The notes: generated by a model not told the origin, from the letters alone. A stretch of DNA of 64,000 nt from Martinezella tropici (GCA_000799755.1 JUHI01000012.1:120109-184108); one strand, 5' to 3'. Shown: positions 43,872 through 52,453, counted from the stretch's first letter. Program-made: numbers and translations.

Positions 43872-44068
43872 AAAACCTCTTGATAACGCTAGATAATTCG
43901 AAACGTCTCAAGGGTTTTCGGCTGCGCGGTTTTCTGCAAATTGCAAACCGTTTCCCATTCATTTTCCGTTCTTCTACCAGTTCCATTGCGTTCGTCGCCG
44001 ATGCGAATATCAGGCGCCGACCAGCTTCGAATGGAAGTGGCCCCGTTGCACGCAGCAATGTCGGATAA

Positions 44069-44086
44069 GGGCGGCCTGAGCCGCCC
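44069..44086 (-). terminator. Hairpin after the small exported protein gene
   Basis: GGGCGGC, loop CTGA, GCCGCCC: a perfect 7-bp stem 23 bases beyond the stop of the small gene at 44109-44297 (minus strand). The following bases on that strand are TTATCC, so the T-run is weak. The gap 43872-44068 contains nothing else recognised. Confidence 0.5.
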
Positions 44087-44108
44087 CTCAATTGCTGCAG
44101 GAATCGTC

Positions 44109-44297
44109 TTATGACGATCTTCCATACGGGTTGGATTTGCTTTGGGTTCCGAAGCCGTTGTTCCTGTTCTGGCCTTTTACCAGCTCAATGGATTGCTTGG
44201 TCTTGACGGCAGCTTCTCTAAGCGGCGCAGATGGCAAGGCAGCGAATGCCGGTGCTGCAAAGGCGATCGACGCTAGAGCGGCAATGACAAGTTTCAT
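44109..44297 (-). CDS. Small exported protein, 62 residues
   Basis: A signal peptide (MKLVIAALASIAFAAPAFA) and a short mature part (AALPSAPLREAAVKTKQSIE then LVKGQNRNNGFGTQSKSNPY). AGGAG precedes the ATG at 44297; a longer ORF to 44381 has no such site. No domain is recognised; the secreted peptide is polar and basic. The well-placed ribosome site and signal sequence support a real gene. Confidence 0.65.
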   Translation of the reverse strand: MKLVIAALASIAFAAPAFAALPSAPLREAAVKTKQSIELVKGQNRNNGFGTQSKSNPYGRSS

Positions 44298-44543
44298 GGC
44301 TATTCTCCTGGGTTCGAACCACGCGCAACAGGCGCGCGAACCTCGGCGTAAGCGCATAGGCATTGCGGAGACATACGACACCTGTCGTATTTCGATGCGG
44401 GAACGGAAGGCGAATTCGAGATCTGGTTACGAAACGATTGACGCCTCCAACAGGCCAACACCGTCACCTGAACGACGGGCTCAGCTGTGATGTGCCGCCC
44501 ATTGGGTTACAGGTGGCTGCCATCTCGCTTACGAGAGGTTGGA

Positions 44544-44840
44544 TCAGTCCGAAAGCTTGCCCAGGAGAAGGCCGGCAAACACCCCGAGGAGAGCCGTCAC
44601 GACCAGGACGGAACCGGTGGCCGTCGGGTTTTCCCTTGCTGCCTGGACGACGTTGCGGCCTTCCGAGCGGGCATGGTCCGCAATGCTTGCAACCTTTGTT
44701 CTTGCTGAAGAAAGGGCCTCGTCGGCTCGTTCCGAAGCGCTGTCGATTCGCTTTGCCAGCTCGGTAGAGAGCTTGTCGATCTGACTGCGGAGTTCGTCGA
44801 TCTGAGCGTTAATATCCTTGTCCAGCGAGGCGTCGGCCAT
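44544..44840 (-). CDS. DUF883/YqjD-like membrane-anchored protein
   Basis: 98 residues. A long amphipathic helix (DKDINAQIDELRSQIDKLST, ALSSARTKVASIADHARSEG) ends in ARENPTATGSVLVVTALLGV and a membrane helix (82-97), the arrangement of ElaB/YqjD proteins that sit in the inner membrane and in E. coli can bind stationary-phase ribosomes. An EcfG-type promoter motif lies upstream, which fits a general stress role. Confidence 0.85.
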   Translation of the reverse strand: MADASLDKDINAQIDELRSQIDKLSTELAKRIDSASERADEALSSARTKVASIADHARSEGRNVVQAARENPTATGSVLVVTALLGVFAGLLLGKLSD

Positions 44841-45449
44841 CGTGTTCTCCTTTGTAATGGAAAGCGCCCTTAGGAACGACCGGCGGCCAGCTTTGGTTCC
44901 CCATCGCAGCAGAATGGTCCGGGATGCTCAAATGGGGATCGCGGGATTCCGCCTCGCGATGGAGCTCTCCGCAAAGCGATTTGGGCCCGTTCCATCAACG
45001 GGAAAGCCACGCCTGCTCAGCGGAGGTGCAATAGGAACATGGTTGGCGCAGTGACGGACATTGTGAAAAGCAGGAAAGAAAGCCCATATTTCAGCCGTCG
45101 CATCCGGCGCGTCTTGATGCCATCCCAATCGTAACCCATAAGTATATCCGCCTCTCTTGGTGATTATTCTCAATTCAAGGGAGTATCTTTGAGATTGTTT
45201 GTGCGAGGCTTGCGGAACAGTTGCGTTACTCGGCGTTGAGAGTGAATGCAATTTCCTGCAATCCTATGCTGAAATATCTGCGTTCCACTTTCATCTTCGG
45301 CCGTCTGACTCCTTTCACTTTCGGGATAGTATGTGGCGTTGCACCATGCTCTGGATTGCTGGAATGATGGCGTCGTTTCTCCTCACAAGCTCGGGCTCGG
45401 AGCCCCTGCTTAAGCGCCTGCAAACGAGCGGTTTTGCAGCTATGGTCGC
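44841..45449. other. Intergenic stretch, no gene seen
   Basis: About 600 bases with only the EcfG-type promoter of the DUF883 gene at its left end. Short ORFs here lack ribosome sites and recognisable composition. A weak GGAAC-N15-CGTT match occurs near 45214 on the plus strand, one base short of the usual spacing. Confidence 0.4.
44875..44900 (-). promoter_or_regulatory. EcfG-type general stress promoter of the DUF883 gene
   Basis: On the minus strand GGAAC (44900-44896) and CGTT (44878-44875) are separated by 17 bases, exactly the GGAAC-N16/17-CGTT consensus of the alphaproteobacterial general stress sigma factor (RpoE2/EcfG). The -10 element ends 35 bases upstream of the ATG. Confidence 0.65.
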
Positions 45450-46220
45450 ATGATGGCGATGGACGGTTCGAAGCGGTTGGCAATGACGGAAGTTCCGGTA
45501 GAGGCCCGGACGGCCTTGGTCATTGCCAAAAATATCTTCGGAGATCATCTTCGAGGTGTATATCTGCACGGATCGGCGGTTTCGGGCGGGTTGCAGTCGC
45601 AGAGCGATGTGGATGTTCTGGCTGTCATCGATCATCCCATGACCGGCTCTATGCGCAGGCGACTGCTTTCTTGTCTGCTGGAGGTTTCCGGTCGTCATCC
45701 GATCAAATCCGGCGCTCCCCGCTGCATCGAACTTATGGTGTTTCTGCAGGATCATCTCGCTGCGCCGGCCTTTCCGGCGTGCAGCGAGTTCGTCTATGGC
45801 GAATGGTTGCGCGACAGTTTCGAGGCCGGCGAAGTTCCCGAGCCTCTTTGCGATCCTGAAATCACGCTTGGTCTGGCTCAGGCGCGGCAGCAGTCCCAGC
45901 CGCTGTTCGGGCCGGATCTTGACGATCTTCTGGCTGAAATTCCGCTGCGGGACATAGGGCGCGCCATGCGGGAGGCATTGCCAGCCTTGCTTGCCAATTT
46001 GCACGGAGATGAGCGGAATGTCCTGCTGACACTTGCGCGCATGTGGAGAACGGCTGAGACAGGAGAATTTGTCACCAAGGACGCGGCTGCCGATTGGGTC
46101 ATATCGCGTTTGCCTGAACATTCGACGCGAGCGCTGTTAGAGCTTGCTCGGAATGCCTATCGGGGCGAGGCGCGCGACGCGGCAACCTATCTGCATCGGC
46201 AGATTTTACGATTGCTATAG
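45450..46220 (+). CDS. Aminoglycoside nucleotidyltransferase-like protein (ANT(3'')/AadA-like)
   Basis: Up to 256 residues. The nucleotidyltransferase core YLHGSAVSGGLQSQSDVDVL has Gly41-Ser42 and Asp53-x-Asp55, the metal ligands; the C-terminal DUF4111-like helical domain (about 150-255) contains NLHGDERNVLLTLARMWRTA and ADWVISRLPE, as in AadA. Adenylylation of an aminoglycoside is possible, but chromosomal AadA-like proteins are often untested. The start is unclear: ATGs at 45450, 45453 and 45483 are in frame and none has a strong ribosome site. Confidence 0.78.
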   Translation: MMAMDGSKRLAMTEVPVEARTALVIAKNIFGDHLRGVYLHGSAVSGGLQSQSDVDVLAVIDHPMTGSMRRRLLSCLLEVSGRHPIKSGAPRCIELMVFLQDHLAAPAFPACSEFVYGEWLRDSFEAGEVPEPLCDPEITLGLAQARQQSQPLFGPDLDDLLAEIPLRDIGRAMREALPALLANLHGDERNVLLTLARMWRTAETGEFVTKDAAADWVISRLPEHSTRALLELARNAYRGEARDAATYLHRQILRLL

Positions 46221-46334
46221 GCGACTACGCCCACGTACATTCGCTCCGGCCGCATTGGCGGATTTGTCGCGCATTTCAAACGGCGCCCAGCATGTTCGCG
46301 TGACGCAAATAATCATTCTTTCGACAGCGTGCTG

Positions 46335-46439
46335 TCAGTGCTTTTTATGTCCGCCTTCCATGACGCTGAACACAAAGATGGCGGCCAGAATCAGCATCAG
46401 CGCATAGTCGAAGGCGGTGAGCAGACGAAGCAGTTCCAT
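46335..46439 (-). CDS. 34-residue single-helix membrane protein
   Basis: The frame encodes MELLRLLTAFDYALMLILAA then IFVFSVMEGGHKKH. Residues 5-26 form one membrane helix and the tail is His/Lys-rich. A very strong GGGAGGAG ribosome site lies seven bases before the ATG, and an EcfG-like promoter 30 bases further up. Such peptides often modulate membrane enzymes (compare KdpF, CydX); no partner gene is adjacent. Confidence 0.6.
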   Translation of the reverse strand: MELLRLLTAFDYALMLILAAIFVFSVMEGGHKKH

Positions 46440-46466
46440 GAAGTTTCTCCTCCCACAGAGAACACG

Positions 46467-46492
46467 AACCAGAACAACCGCTAGTATGTTCC
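46467..46492 (-). promoter_or_regulatory. EcfG-like promoter of the 34-residue membrane protein
   Basis: GGAAC (46492-46488) and GGTT (46470-46467), with 17 bases between, match the GGAAC-N18/19-TT form of the general stress promoter; the last element has G for the usual C. It ends 27 bases before the ATG at 46439. Confidence 0.45.
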
Positions 46493-46542
46493 TCCAAAAG
46501 GCGTATGCCAAGTTTTTTACATCCTGCGGTGCAAAAACAATG

Positions 46543-46572
46543 TTGTGCGAGGCACAAACAACCGCTTGTTTG
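46543..46572. repeat. Two overlapping inverted repeats
   Basis: TTGTGC-GAG-GCACAA (46543-46557) and CAAACAA-CCGC-TTGTTTG (46555-46572) share three bases, so both cannot fold together. They lie between the divergent 34-residue gene and the FAD protein gene and may be operator half-sites. Confidence 0.4.
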
Positions 46573-46744
46573 CAAAGGCATATCAGCGTCGTGTCGGCCG
46601 CTTGCGGATTGTGAAGGAAGCCGGCGCGGTCTGCGATCGTGTTGTCAATAAATTTTATAGAGTATATCATCATCGCTAATGATAATTGCGGTTGCTCAAG
46701 GTTCGCGGAGCTTGCGTGGCGATCGATCAGGAGGGAGTTGGCTA

Positions 46745-48205
46745 TTGACCGTTGGCTCGGACCATCAAGCGCATGATCTGCCTGTCATCGTCATTGTCGG
46801 TGGGGGCGTTTCCGGGACGGCGGTTGCCTTCCATCTGCTGCAGAGACGGTCTTTACGGGTCGGCCAACTCTTCATATTCGAGCCACGGGAGCGTCTGGGG
46901 GCAGGGCTTGCCTATGACACGCAGGATCCCGCTCACCGCATCAATGTGCCGGCGGCGAAGATGAGCCTGCTGCCAGAAGACCTCGAACATTTTCAACGCT
47001 GGCTGCTGGCGAAGGATGCGCTCGCCGACGATGAGGCGGCGGTTGCCGCCAATGGCAGCCTCTTTCCGCGGCGCTCCGTTTTTGGAAATTACATCAACAG
47101 CATGATCCGGCCTTCCATCGAGGACGGGCGGCTCGTGCATATCAGGCAAAATGTCGGGCGCATTGAGAGGATGGGCAATCGCTGGGTTGTCACCGGTGCG
47201 GCAGGGCAGCGCGTGGATGCGGATATTCTCGTCATTGCTACCAGCCATCCGTCGCCTGTGCCGCCGCAGTCGTTGCAGGATGCGCTTGCCGGGCATCAGC
47301 GCTTCGTTGCCGATCCGACCGGGCCGGACGCGCTTGCGGTCATCCGCGCCGAGGATCGTGTTCTTGTCGTCGGCAACGGCCTGACCTCGGCCGACGTTAT
47401 CGCCTCGCTCGAACTCAGGGGGCACAAGGGACCGGTCACAGCAATATCCCGACGCGGCCAGCGCTCGCGCGGTCACGCGGCGGTAAAGCAGGAGTTGTTT
47501 GGCGATTTCGCCAGTCAGCCGTCGACGACGGCGCTAGGCTTGCTGCATCGCGTGCGCGCCGCTATTCGTCAGGCTGAAGGAGAGGGCCGCAGCTGGCATG
47601 CGGTTATCGATCAGGTAAGGGCGCAAGGTGGCCATATCTGGCGTGCGTTGTCGGTCGCGGAACGTCGCCGCCTTGTCAGGCATTTGCGACCGTTCTGGGA
47701 TGTGCACCGGTTTCGCATCGCGCCGCAGGTCGAGGCCGTCAGCGAACGGGCGCTTGCGGCCGGTCGGCTTGAGGTGCTGGCGGCTTCGGTCGCGACGATC
47801 GGCGTTGCCGATGGTGTCATCGATTGCACGCTGCGGCTCAGCCGCTCCGAACGTTCGGTAGCAAGGCAATATGATGCGGTCGTCGTCACAACCGGTCCAG
47901 GGCATCGCGGCATTCTCACATCACAGCGCTGGATTGAGGAAATGTCGAAGGCTGGGCATCTTGCGATGGACCCTGCGCGGTTAGGATTTTTCTGCGACAT
48001 GCAATCGCGGGCTCTTGCGGTCGACGGAACGATCGTCCCGTCGCTGTTTATCTCGGGGCCGCTTGCCCGTGGCACCTTTGGCGAATTGATGGGATTGCCT
48101 GAAGTGATCGAGCATGCGGTTCTGGTGGCCGATCAGCTGACGGTCGCGATTACAGACCATTGTCGTGGTCAAGGGAAGGCGTATTTGGACAGTAGCGCCG
48201 CCTAA
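46745..48205 (+). CDS. FAD/NAD(P)-binding protein (PF13454-like), paralogue 1
   Basis: 486 residues from TTG at 46745, with AGGAGGG nine bases upstream. The N-terminal VIVIVGGGVSGTAVAFHLLQ is the FAD site, and ADILVIATSHPSP and VLVVGNGLTSADVIASL mark the second nucleotide site. The middle part (GRSWHAVIDQVRAQGGHIWR and LVRHLRPFWDVHRFR) is shared with the protein at 50834-52249, so the two are paralogues. It is probably an oxidoreductase; the substrate is unknown. The Rrf2 regulator follows on the same strand. Confidence 0.82.
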   Translation: MTVGSDHQAHDLPVIVIVGGGVSGTAVAFHLLQRRSLRVGQLFIFEPRERLGAGLAYDTQDPAHRINVPAAKMSLLPEDLEHFQRWLLAKDALADDEAAVAANGSLFPRRSVFGNYINSMIRPSIEDGRLVHIRQNVGRIERMGNRWVVTGAAGQRVDADILVIATSHPSPVPPQSLQDALAGHQRFVADPTGPDALAVIRAEDRVLVVGNGLTSADVIASLELRGHKGPVTAISRRGQRSRGHAAVKQELFGDFASQPSTTALGLLHRVRAAIRQAEGEGRSWHAVIDQVRAQGGHIWRALSVAERRRLVRHLRPFWDVHRFRIAPQVEAVSERALAAGRLEVLAASVATIGVADGVIDCTLRLSRSERSVARQYDAVVVTTGPGHRGILTSQRWIEEMSKAGHLAMDPARLGFFCDMQSRALAVDGTIVPSLFISGPLARGTFGELMGLPEVIEHAVLVADQLTVAITDHCRGQGKAYLDSSAA

Positions 48206-48239
48206 ATCCAAGAAAAGCCGCAAATTCGTTGCTTAGACG

Positions 48240-48285
48240 ATACAATTGCCTAAATTTACTCATATAAACTATACAATTTGTGAGT
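48240..48285. promoter_or_regulatory. AT-rich repeats upstream of the Rrf2 gene
   Basis: ATACAATT occurs at 48240-48247 and 48271-48278, 31 bp apart, and ACTCA/TGAGT (48258-48262, 48281-48285) form inverted arms. The AT-rich block contrasts with the GC-rich flanks and is the likely promoter and operator of the Rrf2 gene. Confidence 0.4.
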
Positions 48286-48411
48286 TACTGTCTTGTTCGT
48301 AGGGGGCTGCGGGGTTACTTCCGCAACTCATGCTGACAGGACCGGCCGGTTGAGTCTCTTTCGAGCCACGCCGGGTTTTCAACAATCGACTTTGCAGTAA
48401 AGCGGACGGCG

Positions 48412-48879
48412 ATGCTTACGAAAAAAGGAAAGTATGGACTGAAGGCGTTGGTGGATCTCGCACGCCTCGGCCCGGGGGAAACCGCGTTCATCAACGATAT
48501 CGCGTTGCGCAACAATATTCCGAAGAAGTTTCTCGATACTATCCTGCTCGAATTGCGAAATGCCGGCGTTCTGCGTTCGAAGAAGGGGCCGGGTGGCGGT
48601 TATTCGCTGTCGCGCCCCGCATCGGAGATCCGCATCGGCCATGTCATTCGCACTCTGGACGGCCCATTGGCGCCGATCCGCTGCGCCAGCCGCACGGCCT
48701 ATGAGGCCTGTGACGACTGTTCCGATCCGGAGCGCTGTCAGGTGCGGCGCTCCATGACCGAGGTGCGCGACGCGATTGCCGAGATTCTCGACAACATGTC
48801 GCTGGAACAGTTCGTTTCCGGTGGCGCCGATCTCGAAGGTCCAGAACGGGAAGACCTGCGCACTTCGCACACTGCCTGA
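48412..48879 (+). CDS. Rrf2-family transcriptional regulator
   Basis: 155 residues. A winged helix (TKKGKYGLKALVDLARL, LRNNIPKKFLDTILLELRNA) and the PGGGYSLSRPASEI wing fit the family. Four Cys at 91, 100, 103 and 109 (IRCASRTAYEACDDCSDPER and following C) are of the kind that hold an iron-sulfur cluster in IscR/RirA/NsrR-type members. It is flanked by FAD proteins and by an SfnB-like enzyme, and related regulators control cysteine and sulfur metabolism, so a sulfur or iron signal is likely. Confidence 0.87.
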   Translation: MLTKKGKYGLKALVDLARLGPGETAFINDIALRNNIPKKFLDTILLELRNAGVLRSKKGPGGGYSLSRPASEIRIGHVIRTLDGPLAPIRCASRTAYEACDDCSDPERCQVRRSMTEVRDAIAEILDNMSLEQFVSGGADLEGPEREDLRTSHTA

Positions 48880-48901
48880 TCTTTTCCAGACTCCGACCCC
48901 A

Positions 48902-50119
48902 TCAGGGCAATGAGCTCTTCGGTGGCTTTACACCATTAAGGTGATAGTTGCCGACGATGTGGAAATTACCACGGGCGGGCTCGTGCAGCGTATGGATGCG
49001 GGCGTTGCGCCAGTGGCGGTCGAGGTTGAGCCCGATGCGCGCCGAAGCCGCGCCGGCAAGTTCGAAGAGCGTGTCGGCTGCTTCCATCGCAATATCAGCC
49101 GTAATCGTCTGCGCCGCCGCAACGGCGAGCACGGCATCGATGACGTGATCTTCGGTGCGATTGATCTGCGCGGCGTCGATCTTGCCGCCGGCACGCTCGA
49201 CCATGGCTGTCGCGGCTTCGATGCGAATGGCAACCTCGCCAATCCTTGTGACGATCAGCGGATCACTCTGAGTTCGCGTCTCGCTGTCATTGTCTGTCGA
49301 GTGGGAGCGAGCTCGCACGAATTCCATGGTCGCCGTCAGCGCGGCGCGGGCAATGCCGAGATTGATCCCGGCGCGCGTGAGCTGGTCCACACAGCCGATC
49401 ACTGTGGGTTCGGCCAGCCTCTCGCGGTGCAGGAGCACGGTTTCGGTGTTGAGATAGAGATTATGCAGAATGGCCGTGCCGTTTCCGGACGTTCTCTGAC
49501 CAAAACCATCCCAGTCATCAATGAGCTGGATGCCCTCGGTATTCCTGGACACGACGGCCGCCATCAGTCCCTTTCGTTTGTCGGGGACGAACAACGCGAT
49601 CCAGTCGGAAAATAGAATACTGGCGGAAGGCAAGCTCCGGCCGTTGAGGCGAAAGCCGAGCCCGTCCGCGGCCAGATGCAAGGAATCCTGATCCGCGCCG
49701 TTCCCTGCGGGCGGGGAAAGAACGCTGCCGAAACGATCGCCAGTGATGGCGCGTTCGAAGAGGGACGCCCGCTGATCCTCGCCGCCGCCGATCCTGATCG
49801 CTTCCAGCGCATGAAAATGCGTCTGCAGTATCTGAGCGATGGAAGGATCGGCTTCGGCGAGGATGGCAATGACTTCGGCCAGAACACAGTTCGAAATATC
49901 GATGCCGCCGTGTTCCGAAGGCACGGAAATCCCGAGCAGGCCCGACTGGGAGAGGGCTTCGACCTCGTCATAGGGCAGGATGCGGTTGATATCGCGATCG
50001 CTTGCCTGCTGTACGAAACCCAAGGCGAGCGACCGCGCGATATCGAGCGCTTCCTCCTCGCTTTGAACGCGATGCGCGGGCGGCCTGATGCGTTCGTGCA
50101 GCTGCGAAACAGTCCCCAT
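48902..50119 (-). CDS. SfnB-like acyl-CoA dehydrogenase-family flavoprotein (sulfur acquisition)
   Basis: 405 residues. The family pattern is seen in SQSGLLGISVPSEHGG, ILQTHFHALEAIR and the C-terminal LDRHWRNARIHTLHEPARGN, typical of SfnB/DszC-type FMN-dependent monooxygenases. Related enzymes release sulfur from sulfones or other organosulfur compounds during sulfur limitation. It is convergent with the Rrf2 regulator (22 bases apart), and a 714-base untranslated region lies upstream. Confidence 0.85.
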   Translation of the reverse strand: MGTVSQLHERIRPPAHRVQSEEEALDIARSLALGFVQQASDRDINRILPYDEVEALSQSGLLGISVPSEHGGIDISNCVLAEVIAILAEADPSIAQILQTHFHALEAIRIGGGEDQRASLFERAITGDRFGSVLSPPAGNGADQDSLHLAADGLGFRLNGRSLPSASILFSDWIALFVPDKRKGLMAAVVSRNTEGIQLIDDWDGFGQRTSGNGTAILHNLYLNTETVLLHRERLAEPTVIGCVDQLTRAGINLGIARAALTATMEFVRARSHSTDNDSETRTQSDPLIVTRIGEVAIRIEAATAMVERAGGKIDAAQINRTEDHVIDAVLAVAAAQTITADIAMEAADTLFELAGAASARIGLNLDRHWRNARIHTLHEPARGNFHIVGNYHLNGVKPPKSSLP

Positions 50120-50833
50120 TGACTACTCCTCGGCCAGCGCCAGATGCGTTTCTCAGGCACGGCAAATCGCTGCGATCTTAATTTCTATAAATGGGGCGCA
50201 CAATCGATTTTCCTGGCAGCTCGCGTGCCGCCTTTCGTCCTGGCGGGGGGGCGGCTGAAAGCGCAAGCTCCAAATCCGACATGGCCCGCATCGGGAGAGG
50301 GAATCTCACGACCTCTCCTTGGTCGTCCTTCAATGCGGGAAGCGGTTCTGCAGGCTGGCCCCAGGGCTAGGATTTGTTTTCCCTTTTTCATCGGCAGAAG
50401 CGAGCGCGGAGGGCCGGGAGGTAGCCGATAGTCCGGCATCTGTCGCGACGCGACGTCATCGATCGGGTTTCGTCCCGCCAAGAAAGCACTTGCTAGCGGC
50501 GCGTTTTCGCGCTTTCATATACGACTAAATAAGTAGACAATGGCAATAATCCTGCCGCCGGATGGCTTTTGAAGAGTAATCATCGGCGGCCGATTGCAGG
50601 CATCTGGTGTTGGATCGGAGTTGGACCTGCCTGTCGCATCTTTGATTGCGGAAGAGGATTCCGGATTGAAGACACGCGGCGAAGATTGAGAACTGAAGCC
50701 GCTTTCATGCATTCTGCCGGCCGCGGTTCCGAGATTGCCGAGTCCCAGAAATCGGAGTTTGTGTTTCTGGGCCCGTAGAGTGAGCAAGCCCCAAGAAAGG
50801 CATGATCGACCACCTCTTGACTCAGGAGTTGAT
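50120..50833. other. Long intergenic region with a nested hairpin
   Basis: No gene is supported. A nested structure at 50285-50339 pairs CCCGCAT with ATGCGGG and, inside, GGAGAGG (50294-50300) with CCTCTCC (50312-50318), followed by a T-rich stretch near 50375. AT-rich sequence at 50517-50545 resembles the Rrf2 promoter region. Promoters of both divergent genes must lie here. Confidence 0.45.
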
Positions 50834-52249
50834 ATGACGGTTCAGGGATTCTTTTCCGCGAGGACGAACGCGACGGCGCAGCCCTATGCGATGCCGCGCA
50901 TCGCCGTGATCGGTCGTGGTTTTTCCGGCATGATGATGGCCATCGCCCTGATGAAGACGGTGCGCTTTCCCTTCCATCTGCAGCTTTTCGACCCCAATTC
51001 CAGCGTCAGTGGTGGTCAGGCACTGGCCTCCGGTCATAGCAGCGAAATCTTGAACAGCCGCGTTCGCGATCTTTCCGTCTCCGCCGGCGATCCCGACGAC
51101 TTCAATCAATGGCTTTCCAGCAACGCGCCTTTCCGTAGTGCCGTTCCGGCGGCAATACCCGGCTTCCTGCAGATCTTCGTGCCTAAGAGCATTTTCAGCG
51201 ACTATGTCTACCAGCGCTTTTCGGAAGCCTTCTCCTCGCGGCGTGATGTTGCCGTGCAGGTCAGCAGCGAGACGGTTTTCGCACTCCGACGTGTTCGCGG
51301 TGGCCGCTTCGTCGTGGAAAGCGATGGCGCCGCCAATGCGCCATTCGATATGGTGGTGCTGGCGACCGGCTACGGCGTTGCCGATCAGGAAACGCAGGCA
51401 AGCGATCTTGTGACCGTTCCGACGGCCGTGCGCGCTCGTCGTCTCGTGTCACGACCGCATACGATCCTGCTCGGAAGCGGACTGCGCGTCGTCGACCGGC
51501 TGCTGCAGATGCGAGAGAGCGGCTATACGGGGCAGATCACCATCGTTTCGCGGCGAGGGTTCCTGCCGCAGAGCCACACGCGCAGCAATGCCGACCCGGT
51601 CTTCCCCGCCGACGAGATGCCCGGAAAGCTCAGCGAAATCGTTCGCTTCATCCGAAAGGCTTGTGCGGAGGCGGAGGCGAGCGGCCAGAGCTGGCAATCC
51701 GTCATGAATGGTTTGCGCAAGCATGCGCGATCGCTGTGGCGCTCCTTGCCGGCCGGCCAGAAGCAGCAGTTCAACCGCCATCTTCGGGCGCTTTACGACA
51801 GCCATCGCAACCGGTTGCCCGAAGCGCTGCATGTTCGTCTGAATCAGGAGATGGCCGAGGGCAACACGCAATTACGGCGTGGTCATCTCATTCGGCGGAC
51901 GCCGACCGGACTGGTTTTGCGGCCCGCAGGGCGGCAGGAGACCGAGCAGCTCTATGCCGACGATGTGATCGACTGTCGATGCCAGGCGCCCGATCTGAAT
52001 GCGCCTTTGCTGCGCAGCCTTATCGATGCCGGCCTTGCGGTGCCGGACGAATTGGGTCTTGGTCTCGCCGTCGATGCGACAGGCGGACTCGAGGTCAATG
52101 GCTACGCGACGGAGGGCCTCTTTGCCATCGGTCCTCTGGGGCTTGGAAGCCTCCCTGACATCGATCTCGTACCGGAGATCGTAACGCAGGCCTATGCCGC
52201 GGCCGAGGATGTGGCGGAGCGCTTCCATCCGCATTGCAAGGCGATGTAG
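50834..52249 (+). CDS. FAD/NAD(P)-binding protein, paralogue 2
   Basis: 471 residues; CAGGAG precedes the ATG. The FAD motif is RIAVIGRGFSGMMMAIALMK (GxGxxG), followed by FDMVVLATGYG and the dinucleotide site HTILLGSGLRVVDRLLQM. The segment GQSWQSVMNGLRKHARSLWR and NRHLRALYDSHRNRLP aligns with the protein at 46745-48205. An in-frame extension upstream to 50735 lacks family character. The paralogues flank the Rrf2 and SfnB-like genes, so a shared role in sulfur compound oxidation is inferred. Confidence 0.82.
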   Translation: MTVQGFFSARTNATAQPYAMPRIAVIGRGFSGMMMAIALMKTVRFPFHLQLFDPNSSVSGGQALASGHSSEILNSRVRDLSVSAGDPDDFNQWLSSNAPFRSAVPAAIPGFLQIFVPKSIFSDYVYQRFSEAFSSRRDVAVQVSSETVFALRRVRGGRFVVESDGAANAPFDMVVLATGYGVADQETQASDLVTVPTAVRARRLVSRPHTILLGSGLRVVDRLLQMRESGYTGQITIVSRRGFLPQSHTRSNADPVFPADEMPGKLSEIVRFIRKACAEAEASGQSWQSVMNGLRKHARSLWRSLPAGQKQQFNRHLRALYDSHRNRLPEALHVRLNQEMAEGNTQLRRGHLIRRTPTGLVLRPAGRQETEQLYADDVIDCRCQAPDLNAPLLRSLIDAGLAVPDELGLGLAVDATGGLEVNGYATEGLFAIGPLGLGSLPDIDLVPEIVTQAYAAAEDVAERFHPHCKAM

Positions 52250-52343
52250 CCGCTCCGCAACGTCTTCTCTCCAAGATCAAGGCCGCGACGCGCTTCGCCT
52301 TGCAGCGGAGATGGCGCGTGGGCGCAAATTTTTCTTGTCTTCC

Positions 52344-52361
52344 GTTATGTAATAACGTAAC
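52344..52361. promoter_or_regulatory. Zur-like palindrome upstream of the cobalamin riboswitch
   Basis: GTTATGTAATAACGTAAC contains CGTTAT-GTA-ATAACG and CCGTTA/TAACGG symmetries (52342-52363). Alphaproteobacterial Zur boxes have the form GTAATGTTATAACATTAC and similar, so the resemblance is good but not conclusive. It lies 93 bases before the riboswitch. Confidence 0.4.
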
Positions 52362-52453
52362 GGAAACCTATTGCCCAACCGGACCTCAGGACAAACGACA
52401 TCACTTATGACATCGCCGTTGCCCACCCCTGTTTTCTATGAGATGAATAGCCC

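Noticed and set aside
45199..45453. 84-codon ORF before the nucleotidyltransferase
   Set aside because: No ribosome site or homology visible; the Cys and hydrophobic residues look incidental.
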